Source: Rheinheimera sp. SA_1 (GTDB taxonomy: Bacteria; Pseudomonadota; Gammaproteobacteria; Enterobacterales; Alteromonadaceae). From it: a DNA stretch of 64,000 nt. The stretch is taken from NCBI RefSeq assembly GCF_001669775.1, contig NZ_LXWK01000020.1:124001-188000 (forward strand), in the 5' to 3' direction. The notes below the pieces were generated by a model. It made no database searches, was not told the DNA's origin, and saw only the letters and a program-made list of their open reading frames with translations. This document shows positions 9,955 through 18,457 of this stretch, piece by piece. Made by a program: the position numbers and the translations under genes. Every line of letters starts with the position of its first letter. Position 1 is the stretch's first letter.

Positions 9955-10329
9955 TTATTTTACTGGCGTCAATTGCTCCGCCAGGCTGCGGGTCTTTTCC
10001 GTTTGTTTATCACCGGTATGCAAAGTGCTTTTACGTTCAATCAGCATGATATGACATTCCTCCGCGGCGATCGGGTTGTGCCGCACGCCCTTGGGCACCA
10101 CAAAACTATCACCTTGTTGCAGCACCACAGTGCGCTTCTCCATTTCGATGGTCAGCGAACCTTTGAGGATATAAAACAGTTCATCCTCAAATTCATGATG
10201 ATGCCAAACCAGTGTGCCCAGCACTTTGGCGACCTTGACATAAGAATCATCAAGTTCAGCTACAACTTTTGGCGACCAGTATTCAGTTAAACTTGCAGCG
10301 ATAATCGCTGGTGAGACTACGTCGTTCAT
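9955..10329 (-). CDS. Cupin-domain protein
   Basis: A 124-residue single-cupin protein of the small cytosolic type. Cupin motif 1 is WHHHEFEDELFYILKGSLTIE (His, His, Glu metal ligands) and motif 2 is VVPKGVRHNPIA (His). The ATG at 10329 follows AGGAAAAA and removes a 32-residue basic extension that looks like non-coding sequence. Such cupins bind a metal and often a small acid or sugar; the specific role is not evident. It is first in a two-gene unit with the 72-residue protein and divergent from an MFS transporter gene. Confidence 0.8.
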   Translation of the reverse strand: MNDVVSPAIIAASLTEYWSPKVVAELDDSYVKVAKVLGTLVWHHHEFEDELFYILKGSLTIEMEKRTVVLQQGDSFVVPKGVRHNPIAAEECHIMLIERKSTLHTGDKQTEKTRSLAEQLTPVK

Positions 10330-10456
10330 GGGAAATTTTTCCTGTAGCTGTTTGCGGCCGGATTTATTGCACAGTTGTAGCATTCGCCGTGCCCTTTTAG
10401 CCAGTGTGATGGTGTGACGTTGCATTTAACGGGACTGTCGTCTGTTGAGACTCTTT

Positions 10457-10488
10457 CAATTAAATAAACAAAAAAGTATATTTAATTG
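10457..10488. promoter_or_regulatory. 10-bp perfect inverted repeat in divergent promoter region
   Basis: CAATTAAATA (10457-10466) and TATTTAATTG (10479-10488) are exact reverse complements separated by 12 nt. They lie between the cupin gene (minus) and the MFS gene (plus), 52 nt before the MFS start. This is the expected place and size for a dimer operator, possibly of the winged-helix regulator encoded at 11900. Confidence 0.5.
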
Positions 10489-10539
10489 CGTTGCCCTTTT
10501 ATACTCAGCAAAAATGCCACCCTACATAAAGAGTTGCAC

Positions 10540-11910
10540 ATGTCGAATTCTACAGTTGAAACTGAGTTAGCTCCTACTGAAATGGTTAATGCTTCTTACC
10601 CGGAGCCTGCTGCGCAGCTATCCCACGAGCAGCAGCCCGAACACATCCAACTATCAACGCAACCTCAATACCAACACCCGCAGTTAGTACTCCTCACTAT
10701 CTGCCTCATCGCGTTATTTTCGGTGGCGGGATTGGCGTTGCCTTACCCTATTCTGGCGCCGATTTTTGCGTCGTCTGAGCTGACGTCTTTTAATCATTGG
10801 TTGGGGCTGGATCCGACCTTGTTGTTTGGCATTGCTTTGGCGGCGAGTCCGCTGGGAATTTTAATTGGTAGTGCGGTGCTGGGGGCGATGTCGGATATTT
10901 ATGGCCGGCGGCCGGTGTTGTTGGGGTCGTTGCTGCTGGCACTGGTCGGTTATGCGTTATCGGCGCTGGCGATTGCAGCGGAGCAATATTTGTGGTTTGT
11001 GCTGGCGCGTTTTCTGACCGGTATTTGTGAAGGAGCCATCAGCATAGCGCGCGCGATTGCGGCCGATTTACATCCGCAAATTCAGCGCAATAAAGCCATC
11101 GCCTGGGTCAATAGTGCCTTGCATGGTGGTTGGTTGGTCGGGCCGTTAATCGGTGGTTTTACCGTGGTGTATGGCACCGATGTACCCTTCTGGGTGGCGG
11201 CTGCGGCAATGTTACCCTGTCTGGTGTTGGTGTATTTTTTACTGCCAGCTACCCAATTACAGCCAAACCGGCTATCGCTGTGGCAAAACCTGGCGGCCAA
11301 TAATTCACTGCAATTGCTGCGTGAGCCGCTGCTGAAATGGGTGGTGCTGATCCAATTGAGTTACACCATCGGGCTCAATGCGTTTTACGAGTTTTACCCC
11401 TTATGGCTGGTCGAGGCTGAGCAATTTAACAGCACTGACATTGGTCTGATCACGGCGGCGTTATGCCTGCTGATGGTGACTGTTAGCGCCGGGCCAATGT
11501 CGTTCTGGAGTCACAAAGTTTCGGCGTTACAAGGCAGTTTGTTGGCGATAGCACTACTGGGATTTCTGGTGTTGCTACTACCACAACTGAGCCAATGGCC
11601 AGCCTGGGCGGTATTGGTGCTGTGCGGTGTGCCGATTGGCATGATGAGTACCTGGTTTAATGTTTATTGTGCCAACAAATATGCGGCTTTGGGTCAGGGG
11701 CGGCTGATGGGTTTGCTGACGCTGCTGATGTGCGCCGGCAATATCATCATTGCGCTTGGCGGTAGTGTGATTGCATTATGGGGTTCGGGCTGGACTTTGA
11801 TCGTCGGCGCTTTGTGGATCTGGCTGGCCGGTTGGTTTATCTGGCAAGAGCGGCGCCGTGATCTTCATAGCTCAGGCAAAAACACCGAAGGGGTTCCCTG
11901 TGGCCAATAA
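10540..11910 (+). CDS. MFS efflux transporter (DHA1 type)
   Basis: A 456-residue inner-membrane secondary transporter with about 12 hydrophobic segments, preceded by a hydrophilic N-tail of about 50 residues rich in Glu, Pro and Gln. Motif A between TM2 and TM3 is present as GAMSDIYGRRPVLL. The TM4-TM5 region has RFLTGICEGAISIARAIAAD and the motif C-like GGWLVGPLIGG of drug/H+ antiporters. The ATG at 10540 has GAG upstream. It overlaps the next gene, a putative regulator, by 11 nt, so the pair is translationally coupled. Substrate unknown; export of a toxic compound is likely by family. Confidence 0.85.
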   Translation: MSNSTVETELAPTEMVNASYPEPAAQLSHEQQPEHIQLSTQPQYQHPQLVLLTICLIALFSVAGLALPYPILAPIFASSELTSFNHWLGLDPTLLFGIALAASPLGILIGSAVLGAMSDIYGRRPVLLGSLLLALVGYALSALAIAAEQYLWFVLARFLTGICEGAISIARAIAADLHPQIQRNKAIAWVNSALHGGWLVGPLIGGFTVVYGTDVPFWVAAAAMLPCLVLVYFLLPATQLQPNRLSLWQNLAANNSLQLLREPLLKWVVLIQLSYTIGLNAFYEFYPLWLVEAEQFNSTDIGLITAALCLLMVTVSAGPMSFWSHKVSALQGSLLAIALLGFLVLLLPQLSQWPAWAVLVLCGVPIGMMSTWFNVYCANKYAALGQGRLMGLLTLLMCAGNIIIALGGSVIALWGSGWTLIVGALWIWLAGWFIWQERRRDLHSSGKNTEGVPCGQ

Positions 11911-12559
11911 CGAAAAAATTCTGCAACTGCTGAAAACCAAAGGCCAGCAAACCAGCCAGCAACTGGCGGACTTGTTGCAACTGACCATGATGGGGGCGCG
12001 CAAACATTTGCTGAATTTAGCCGAACAAGGGCTGGTGGTGGCGGGCACTGACCACCCGGAAGCTGCAACAGGCAGCAGTCGCGGTCGGCCACAACAATAT
12101 TGGCGTTTAACCAAAGCCGGTCATCAATATTTCCCCGATCGTCATGCTGACGTCAGTCTGCAGTTAATTGACGGGGTGCGGCAGTTGTTTGGCGCCACAG
12201 GATTGGAGCAGTTAATAGTGCAGCGGGAGCAACAGCAGCAGTTGCACTATCTGCAGAAATTAAGTAATTTCGGCGATCTGGCAGCGAAAGTGCAGCAGTT
12301 GGCGGAAATTCGCCGGCAAGAAGGGTATTTGGCCGAAGCCTATTTACTTGAGAACAGCTTACTGGACGGTAGTTGGGTATTGGTGGAGCATCATTGCCCA
12401 ATCTGTGCAGCTGCTACCTTGTGTCAGAATTTCTGCCGCTCCGAGCTCACTTTGTTTCGTGCCTGTGTCGAAGGGTTAGCGACAGTGGAGCGGACTGAAC
12501 ATTTGCTCAGCGACGGTAGCCGTTGTGCATATCTGTTTTCGCCCATCCAAGCCGATTGA
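11900..12559 (+). CDS. Winged-helix regulator with C-terminal Cys cluster (COG2345/SufR-like)
   Basis: A 219-residue cytosolic transcription factor. Residues 1-75 form a winged helix (KILQLLKTKGQQTSQQLADL recognition region, then SRGRPQQYWRLTKAG). The middle is helical. The C-terminus holds HCPICAAATLCQNFC and, 40 residues on, SRCAYLF, giving the Cys pattern seen in SufR-type Fe-S cluster regulators. The GTG at 11900 has AAGGGG 8 nt upstream, inside the end of the MFS gene. It probably regulates its own operon, perhaps by redox or iron-sulfur status; the inverted repeat at 10457 is a candidate site. Cluster binding is inference from the Cys spacing. Confidence 0.78.
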   Translation: MANNEKILQLLKTKGQQTSQQLADLLQLTMMGARKHLLNLAEQGLVVAGTDHPEAATGSSRGRPQQYWRLTKAGHQYFPDRHADVSLQLIDGVRQLFGATGLEQLIVQREQQQQLHYLQKLSNFGDLAAKVQQLAEIRRQEGYLAEAYLLENSLLDGSWVLVEHHCPICAAATLCQNFCRSELTLFRACVEGLATVERTEHLLSDGSRCAYLFSPIQAD

Positions 12560-12603
12560 TGGCATGGGTCGTTGTTTATTTTTTGCAAACCGGAGTGTTA
12601 TTG

Positions 12604-13209
12604 ATGGCGAAATATTCTTTGTTTAGACAAGCCCCTGGCCAGCCGGTCACCATTACTTTACCGGATTGGGTGGAAGCTTTAGTACAGTGGGATCAGCCTT
12701 ATCCCGACGATAACGCCAAAATGGCACTGGCGATTGAGCTGTCGAAACAGAACGTGTTACGCGGCACCGGCGGACCTTTCGGCACGGCGATTTTTGACCG
12801 CACCACTAACCTGTTGTTGGGTGTTGGGGTCAATCGGGTGGTGCCATTAAGCAATTCCACCTTGCATGGCGAAACCGTCGCCATTATGCAGGCCGAGCAG
12901 GCGCTGGGCCATTTTAGTCTGGCCTCAGGCAGCGGTCGTGAATTGTTTACCTCGTGCGAGCCATGCGCCATGTGCCTTGGTGCAGTGCTGTGGAGTGGCG
13001 TCAACCGGCTGGTTTGTGCCGGTGTGGCAGCTGATGCGCGGGCTATTGGTTTTGACGAAGGCCCGGTGTTTGCTGAGTCTTACCAGTATCTGCAGAATGC
13101 CGGCATTGAAGTGGTGCGCGGTTTTATGCAACCTGAAGCCAAAGCGGTGTTGGATTATTACGCCAGTTCTGGTGGCAGGATCTATAACGGTAGTGACACC
13201 CCAGCTTAA
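12604..13209 (+). CDS. Nucleoside/guanine deaminase-family protein
   Basis: A 201-residue zinc-dependent deaminase of the CMP/dCMP deaminase superfamily. Zinc ligand and catalytic Glu in HGETVAIMQAE; the two Cys ligands in SCEPCAMCLGAVLWSGV. The segment NQxxxGPFGTAIFD is the substrate-side loop typical of guanine deaminase and TadA-like members. GGAG lies about 7 nt before the ATG at 12604. Length and the C-terminal AVLDYYASSGGRIYNG fit nucleoside deaminases of the guanine deaminase type better than TadA. It follows the regulator by 44 nt, so is likely in the same transcript as the MFS gene. Substrate not certain. Confidence 0.82.
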   Translation: MAKYSLFRQAPGQPVTITLPDWVEALVQWDQPYPDDNAKMALAIELSKQNVLRGTGGPFGTAIFDRTTNLLLGVGVNRVVPLSNSTLHGETVAIMQAEQALGHFSLASGSGRELFTSCEPCAMCLGAVLWSGVNRLVCAGVAADARAIGFDEGPVFAESYQYLQNAGIEVVRGFMQPEAKAVLDYYASSGGRIYNGSDTPA

Positions 13210-13262
13210 CGTTGCTGCATCATCACGGTTTCGCTGTTCCCGAATTTGCTTTATCATGCGCG

Positions 13263-13294
13263 CCGCCTGAGTGGGGATGAGCCCCGGCAGGCGG
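13263..13294 (+). terminator. GC-rich hairpin after the deaminase gene
   Basis: CCGCCTG (13263-13269) pairs with CAGGCGG (13288-13294), and inside it GGGG (13273-13276) pairs with CCCC (13282-13285). No T-run follows. It is probably a 3'-end structure for the deaminase transcript or a leader element of the next gene, which starts 32 nt later. Confidence 0.5.
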
Positions 13295-13325
13295 TCAATT
13301 GATGAGCAAAGGAAAGGAAAACCTC

Positions 13326-13736
13326 ATGAAATTTAAATTCGCTGTAATCGCATCTTTGGTATTGGCAAGCACTGCAGTGCAGGCTGACTGGTTAAAAGCC
13401 GCCACCGATTCAGTCAAAGGCAGTGTCACCGACAGCGTGAAACAAACTGCTGATGGCGCCAAAGAAGCCGCTTATGACAGCGCCGTGAATTCAGCTTTAG
13501 GTCTGGTCGCCGGTAAAACCGACAAGGCTTATGTCACGAAAAAACTGGGCCAGGCCAGCCAAACCCTGACCGAAGAAGGCGCCGAAGTATGGAGCTATGA
13601 TCTGTCAAAGCTGCAACAAACTTATCCAATGTTGACTGAAGCCTTAAAACAATATCCACAAGTGCCGGAAGCGATCAAATTAAGCTTCAAGGGCGACACG
13701 GTCAGCAAGATCAAAATGGTAAAACCAGCCGCTTAA
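13326..13736 (+). CDS. Small secreted protein of unknown function
   Basis: A 136-residue protein with a clear signal peptide (MKFKFAVIASLVLASTAVQA|DW). Residues 25-60 are amphipathic and Lys/Ala/Ser/Thr-rich with a degenerate repeat (DSVKGSVTDSVKQTADGAK). The second half (KKLGQASQTLTEEGAEVWSYDL ... LSFKGDTVSKIKMV) resembles the SmpA/OmlA-type beta fold, where a similar GxP...xWxY and GDxVxKI pattern occurs; that is a weak impression. AAGGAAAA precedes the ATG at 13326. A palindromic repeat follows the stop directly. Confidence 0.7.
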   Translation: MKFKFAVIASLVLASTAVQADWLKAATDSVKGSVTDSVKQTADGAKEAAYDSAVNSALGLVAGKTDKAYVTKKLGQASQTLTEEGAEVWSYDLSKLQQTYPMLTEALKQYPQVPEAIKLSFKGDTVSKIKMVKPAA

Positions 13737-13740
13737 TGGT

Positions 13741-13804
13741 TTGTTAATTGTGGGGTCAGAGTCAATTGTTAACAGAACTCTGTTAACAATTGACTCTGAC
13801 CCCC
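13741..13804. repeat. GGGGTCAGAG palindromic element, copy 2
   Basis: Two 24-nt arms (13752-13775 and 13780-13803) are identical in sequence to those of copy 1, with loop AACT. TTGTTAAT (13741-13748) precedes it, 4 nt after the stop of the small secreted protein. Here the next gene is co-directional, so if it terminates transcription it insulates the two-component genes. Confidence 0.9.
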
Positions 13805-13898
13805 TGATTATTTTCCCCTACACATTTCACCTGCTTTTGACATACCTTGCCTTATGCTAGTGTCTGACCAGACTTCATGCACAAGGACAAATCACGTT

Positions 13899-14582
13899 TT
13901 GCATATTCTGCTGATTGAAGATCAAACTGCGCTGGCGGCCAATGTGATGGACTACCTGACGGCACAAGGCCATGCGCTGGATTATGCCGACAACGGCATT
14001 CGTGGCCTGCAATTGGCGCTGACACACAATTATGATCTGCTTATTCTCGATTTATCCCTTCCTGGCCTGGATGGTTTGCAGCTGTGCCAGCAGCTGCGTG
14101 AGCGCGCCAGCCGTTATATTCCGGTGCTGATGCTGACTGCGCGCGATAGCCTGGATGACAAACTGCTCGGTTTTGGCTGTGGTGCCGACGACTACCTGAC
14201 CAAACCCTTTGCACTGGCTGAACTGGCGGTGCGGGTGCAGGCATTGTCGCGGCGGCATTTGTTGGCGACCGATCATGTGCTAGCCATCGGCGAGCTGACA
14301 TTCGACCGTCAGCGCCAGTTGGTTAGTCGTGCCGGGCAACTGCTGGAATTACATCCTATCGGCATGAAAATTTTGCAGTTATTGGCCGAAGCTTATCCAG
14401 CGGTGCTCAGCCGCTCTGAACTCACCAGTAAATTATGGGGCGACAATCCACCTGATTCCGACGCGCTGCGGGCGCATATTTACCTGCTGCGCCAACAACT
14501 GGATAAACCTTTTGTTTTTAACATGTTACAAACAGTGCATGGTGTCGGTTTTAAATTGATGACCGGAGAAAACGATGGCTGA
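13899..14582 (+). CDS. OmpR-family response regulator
   Basis: A 227-residue DNA-binding response regulator. The receiver domain has the acidic pocket in LLIEDQ, the phospho-acceptor Asp in LLILDLSLPGLDG, Thr/Ser in VLMLTARD and the conserved Lys in DDYLTKPFALAEL. The C-terminal winged helix runs from LAIGELTFD to VHGVGFKLM. I prefer the TTG at 13899 (AAGGA 11 nt upstream), which starts directly on the first beta-strand; an ATG at 13854 in frame has no SD. It overlaps the histidine kinase gene by 8 nt. The regulon is unknown. Confidence 0.88.
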   Translation: MHILLIEDQTALAANVMDYLTAQGHALDYADNGIRGLQLALTHNYDLLILDLSLPGLDGLQLCQQLRERASRYIPVLMLTARDSLDDKLLGFGCGADDYLTKPFALAELAVRVQALSRRHLLATDHVLAIGELTFDRQRQLVSRAGQLLELHPIGMKILQLLAEAYPAVLSRSELTSKLWGDNPPDSDALRAHIYLLRQQLDKPFVFNMLQTVHGVGFKLMTGENDG

Positions 14583-15954
14583 GCCAACTCCAATACCAGC
14601 TGCGAATATCACTCTGATCAGCACAAAATCCAGTTCAGCCATCAGTCTGTCGCAGCGGATTGTGCGCGCTTTTGTGCTGTTGGCCTTGTGCTGTGCTTTG
14701 TTGTTTAGCCTGGTCAATCTGGTGTTTGTCTACACTGTCGAAGACCAGTTTTTTTACCATCAGCTTAAACAAGAGCAACAGCGCCAACTGCAACATTCCA
14801 CGACAGTGACGCCGGTGTCACCGCTGATGCAGCTTTACTTCAAACCTACTGATTTTCCAAAGGATATAGTCGAAAAATTTCAGCAAAATACCAGAGCCCG
14901 CGAAATTCCCGGCGATGCGGGCAGGCATTATCATTTGCTGACATTTGACCACCCGGCACACCCGCAGCCGGTGTGGCTGGTGATGGAGGTCAGCCAGCAA
15001 TTGGTGGTGCGGCCGATTCGCACCGAAATGTTGTTGTTTTACGGCTTTACCACATTGTTGATGTTGGCAGGCGCAGCGGTTATTGGGCTGTGGCTGAGTC
15101 GGCGCGCTACCCGGCCGTTACTGGAGCTAGTCCAGCTGGTGCAACAATCCCAGCACACGCTATCACAGCATTCGCAATCCCAGCACAGGCAATCGCTGCC
15201 GCAGGGTTTTTCGGCGCAGTTTCGCGACAACGAAATTGGTTTGCTAGCCCGCACCTTAGAGCAAGCTTTTGCCAGATTGCAGCAGTTTGTCGATCGTGAA
15301 CGTGCCTTTAGTCGGGATGCCAGTCATGAGCTACGCACACCGCTAAGCCTGATCCAAAGCAGCGCGGAGTTGCTGTTGCTGCAGCCCGATTTGCCGACGG
15401 CCGCACAGCAAAAACTGCAGCAAATTACCGCCGCTTGCCTACAAATGACTCAGCTAATCAATACCTTGCTGACGTTGTCACGCGAACAATCGTTACCGGA
15501 TAACATCGATCCTGCAAAACAGCCATTAGCAGTGCCGCTGCTGCCCCTGTTGGAACAACTGATCATCCAACACAGCGATCTGTTGCAGCATCAGTGCTTA
15601 ACTCTGGACTTGCAGTTGTCGGAAACAACGAAGCCATTAGCGGTACATAAAGTATCGGCTGTGTTGCTGCAAATGATTCTGGCGAATTTACTACAAAATG
15701 CCTGCAGCCATAGTTTGCCGGGTGTGGTGTTGATTGCAGCCGATGAGCAAGGATTATTGATCAGCAACCCGGTGGTGGCAGCCGATTTACCGCAGGAACC
15801 AGCGGCATTGTTTGCCAAGGGTCGTCATTCCAGCGGTTATGGTGTGGGGCTTGGCATCGTGCAACGGCTTTGTCAGCACAGTGGCATCGGGCTGGCGATT
15901 GCAATCAATGATGACAAAACTCGATTGGAAGTGCGTTTAAGCTGGCCGCTTTGA
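14575..15954 (+). CDS. Sensor histidine kinase, partner of the 13899 regulator
   Basis: A 459-residue inner-membrane kinase. TM1 is near residues 28-52 (AFVLLALCCALLFSLVNLVFV), a periplasmic domain of about 100 residues follows, then TM2 around residues 150-172. HAMP-like linker, then the H-box RDASHELRTPLSLIQ with the phospho-His, N-box ANLLQNACSHS, and a G-box GYGVGLGIVQRL. The D/F box is short (LISNP region), which makes the ATP lid compact. A Gln/Ser/His-rich stretch (residues 183-203) lies between TM2 and the H-box. GGAGA precedes the ATG within the regulator gene. The stimulus is unknown. Confidence 0.88.
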   Translation: MAEPTPIPAANITLISTKSSSAISLSQRIVRAFVLLALCCALLFSLVNLVFVYTVEDQFFYHQLKQEQQRQLQHSTTVTPVSPLMQLYFKPTDFPKDIVEKFQQNTRAREIPGDAGRHYHLLTFDHPAHPQPVWLVMEVSQQLVVRPIRTEMLLFYGFTTLLMLAGAAVIGLWLSRRATRPLLELVQLVQQSQHTLSQHSQSQHRQSLPQGFSAQFRDNEIGLLARTLEQAFARLQQFVDRERAFSRDASHELRTPLSLIQSSAELLLLQPDLPTAAQQKLQQITAACLQMTQLINTLLTLSREQSLPDNIDPAKQPLAVPLLPLLEQLIIQHSDLLQHQCLTLDLQLSETTKPLAVHKVSAVLLQMILANLLQNACSHSLPGVVLIAADEQGLLISNPVVAADLPQEPAALFAKGRHSSGYGVGLGIVQRLCQHSGIGLAIAINDDKTRLEVRLSWPL

Positions 15955-16030
15955 CATAAGTTTCACAGGAAGCTGCCTATGCTGTGGTGTGGGCTGGCGC
16001 TCAGTCGTGTATTTATGCAGAGACCTGTTG

Positions 16031-17629
16031 ATGAAACTTACCAGATTAAAGACCGTTACTTTTAACCCTTTGTTGCTGTGGTCGTCATTGTTATTGCTGC
16101 TCTGGCTTGGGCTGTTGCTGGGATGCGCGTTGCCGCAACCGCCGTTACCTACGCTGAGTAATCAACCGTTACTTATTCACAATGTTCAGCTGGTGAATGT
16201 AGTCACCGGCGACATTCAGCCGGGACAATCAGTGTGGATTGAGCAGGGCAAAATTCAGCGAATTGCTGCCACTGCCAACGATTTTGCAGCAGAACCGGCT
16301 GCTGGTAAGTGGCATCAAATCAACGGCAACAACCAGTATTTAATCCCCGGTCTGCAGGATATGCACACCCATAGCATGCAACTGGCGCCGCAAGTGCAGC
16401 ATCCGCTATGGCTGGCGGCTGGCGTGACCTCGGTGCGCGATATGTCGGGTTGCATGGCGGCCAGCGACAGTTTTGTTGCTTGTACGGAAGATAGAAAACG
16501 CTGGCAACAGCAATTACAACAAGGTTTACGCAGTAGTCCGCGCTATCCAATCCAAAGCAGTTTTGCGCTGAATGGCGGCGCTGAAGTACCCGCTGGTATG
16601 CCGGCTTACCTGAAACTGCAAAGCGCAGCTGATGCCAAAGCATTGGTGGTTCATTATCAACAGCTTGGCGTTGATCAACTGAAACTGTATGAGCTGTTGA
16701 GCCTGCAACAGTTTCACTGGTTAAGCGCAGCGGCAAAGCCAGCAGGTATCACCCTGGCCGGTCATCAACCCTGGCTGGTGCCGCTCGCAAATGCGCTTGA
16801 AGGTGGCATGAAAAGTCTGGAGCATGGCCGGTTATTTTTGTTTGAATGTGCTGCAGCAATCGGCCCTTATAAAGCGCAGCCAATGCGTGAAGGATTGATC
16901 ACCAGCGCTGTGTGGCAGCAGATTCTGAATTCGCAGGATGCGCAGCTGTGCCAACAGAAAATGCAGTTGCTGGCGGCATCCGATAGCTGGTGGAGCCCGA
17001 CTTTATTGACGTTACAGCTCGGTGCTAAAGCAATGTTGCCGGAGTTTCGCGCTGATCCCAGACTAAATACCGTGCCGTGGCTGCTGCAAAAACTATGGCA
17101 GGCCGACGCTGATGGTATGGTCGAACGCGGTCGTGTTGTTGATGAGCAAGGTAATGCGCAACATCCACAGCAACAAGCTTTTGCATTGGCGCTGCAGCAT
17201 GTACAGCAAGCGCATAAACTCGGTGTGAACATCATCGCCGGCACCGATGCGCCCGACTCTTTTGTGTTTACCGGCAGTGGTTTACATGACGAGTTAGCGC
17301 TTTATGTGCAAGCGGGTTTAACGCCGTTACAAGCTTTGCAAACCGCAACGCTCAATGCAGCTCGCTACAACGGCACGACCGATCACAGTGGCCAGATAGC
17401 GGTAGGTTATGATGCTGATTTAGTGTTATTGGCGGCCAATCCACTGACCGATATTCAGGCGCTGCGCCAGATACAAGGGCTGGTGATTGCCGGCCAATGG
17501 TACGATCAAGACAGGTTAAATCAATTACAGCAATTTGCGGAAGAACAAGCCGCTAGTCTGCGGATTAATCTGCAGCTGATATCCGGCGCGCTTCGCAGTG
17601 CTATGTTCCGCCAACAATTTGCTGACTAA
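16031..17629 (+). CDS. Amidohydrolase-superfamily lipoprotein
   Basis: A 532-residue metal-dependent hydrolase with an N-terminal signal ending in a lipobox (LGLLLGC), so probably a periplasmic membrane-anchored lipoprotein. Metal-binding HxH is seen in LQDMHTHSMQ; further ligands appear in LAGHQPW, SLEHGR and IIAGTDAPDS (Asp). The C-terminal VGYDADLVLLAANPLTDI is the usual composite-domain strand of imidazolonepropionase-like amidohydrolases. Such exported members often act as peptidases or lactonases; substrate unknown. A longer frame begins at 15989 but adds no lipobox-compatible start. It ends 11 nt before the third palindromic element. Confidence 0.82.
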   Translation: MKLTRLKTVTFNPLLLWSSLLLLLWLGLLLGCALPQPPLPTLSNQPLLIHNVQLVNVVTGDIQPGQSVWIEQGKIQRIAATANDFAAEPAAGKWHQINGNNQYLIPGLQDMHTHSMQLAPQVQHPLWLAAGVTSVRDMSGCMAASDSFVACTEDRKRWQQQLQQGLRSSPRYPIQSSFALNGGAEVPAGMPAYLKLQSAADAKALVVHYQQLGVDQLKLYELLSLQQFHWLSAAAKPAGITLAGHQPWLVPLANALEGGMKSLEHGRLFLFECAAAIGPYKAQPMREGLITSAVWQQILNSQDAQLCQQKMQLLAASDSWWSPTLLTLQLGAKAMLPEFRADPRLNTVPWLLQKLWQADADGMVERGRVVDEQGNAQHPQQQAFALALQHVQQAHKLGVNIIAGTDAPDSFVFTGSGLHDELALYVQAGLTPLQALQTATLNAARYNGTTDHSGQIAVGYDADLVLLAANPLTDIQALRQIQGLVIAGQWYDQDRLNQLQQFAEEQAASLRINLQLISGALRSAMFRQQFAD

Positions 17630-17630
17630 A

Positions 17631-17711
17631 TTGTTAATGTGGGGTCAGAGTCAATTGTTAACAGAAACCTGTTAACAATTGACTCTGACCCCGTAATTAA
17701 CAAATTACGGG
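17631..17711. repeat. GGGGTCAGAG palindromic element, copy 3
   Basis: The same 24-nt arms at 17641-17664 and 17669-17692, loop AAAC. TTGTTAAT at 17631 lies 1 nt after the amidohydrolase stop. A second hairpin CCCGTAATT-AACA-AATTACGGG (17690-17711) overlaps it and contains the stop codon of the convergent M23 gene, as in copy 1. Confidence 0.9.
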
Positions 17712-18268
17712 CTGGTGCGTTGGGTAGCTGCACTGCCATCCGGTAGATACCGCAGCGGATCTTGCGGATAACCATTGCGCCATAATTCAAAATGCAGATG
17801 CGGGCCGGTAGCGCGACCAGTTTTGCCGACCAAACCAATTTGCTGGCCAGCCTGCACAAAATCGCCAATCTGTACGTCAATCCGCGATAAATGCGCCGAC
17901 AAGCTTTGTAGCTTGTCGCCATGTTCAATCAGCACCACTTTGCCAAAAGCATCACTTAAGCTGCCCATGTCGGCGTTCAGCACTACACCGGAACTGGCGG
18001 CATACACCGGCGTGCCTTGTGGCGCGGCAAAATCGACGCCGTGATGTTTGCGGTTGCGGCTTTTCACAATGTATTTGGCAAACATTGAACTGACGCGGGA
18101 GCCCGGCACCGGATGGACAAATGGCGGTGGTGGTGGCGCGCTGCGAAATTGCGGTTCAGCGCTTACTACAGGTTTTTGGGTGACGGTTGGGGCACTGCTG
18201 CAAGCGGCCAACAATAACACTGGCACCAACAACCACCAGTGAGCTGGCACAAAAACGGGGTATTTCAT
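17705..18268 (-). CDS. M23 metallopeptidase-domain lipoprotein
   Basis: A 187-residue envelope protein with a lipobox (VPVLLLAACSS) after a short signal, so a lipoprotein. A Pro-rich linker (SAPPPPPFVHPVPG) leads to an M23/LytM domain: zinc ligands in RKHHGVDFAAP (His, Asp) and TGPHLHFELW (His), with the catalytic-side His in LSAHLSR. All ligands appear present, so it may be an active peptidoglycan endopeptidase rather than an EnvC/NlpD-type activator. The ATG at 18268 has GGAGA upstream; longer frames on this strand are not supported. It is convergent with the amidohydrolase gene. Confidence 0.85.
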   Translation of the reverse strand: MKYPVFVPAHWWLLVPVLLLAACSSAPTVTQKPVVSAEPQFRSAPPPPPFVHPVPGSRVSSMFAKYIVKSRNRKHHGVDFAAPQGTPVYAASSGVVLNADMGSLSDAFGKVVLIEHGDKLQSLSAHLSRIDVQIGDFVQAGQQIGLVGKTGRATGPHLHFELWRNGYPQDPLRYLPDGSAATQRTSP

Positions 18269-18457
18269 TCGGGTCTCCGGGGATATTTTGTGCTGTGGCA
18301 CGGTGCTCTCTGTTGAGCATAGTTGCAGCAGTGTCGCTGGTTCCAACGCTGCCTTCAAGAGCTGCGGGCGCGACTGGCGAAAAAGCCATCTCCTTGTCCA
18401 CATCAATCAGGGCTGATCAGCGGCGGCCTTTGCTATTTCTGGTCAAGGTGCCGCTAG

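Noticed and set aside
15127-15200. Short repetitive stretch (CAGCACAG-like) in the histidine kinase gene
   Set aside because: It is an in-frame Gln/Ser/His-rich linker between TM2 and the H-box and needs no separate explanation.
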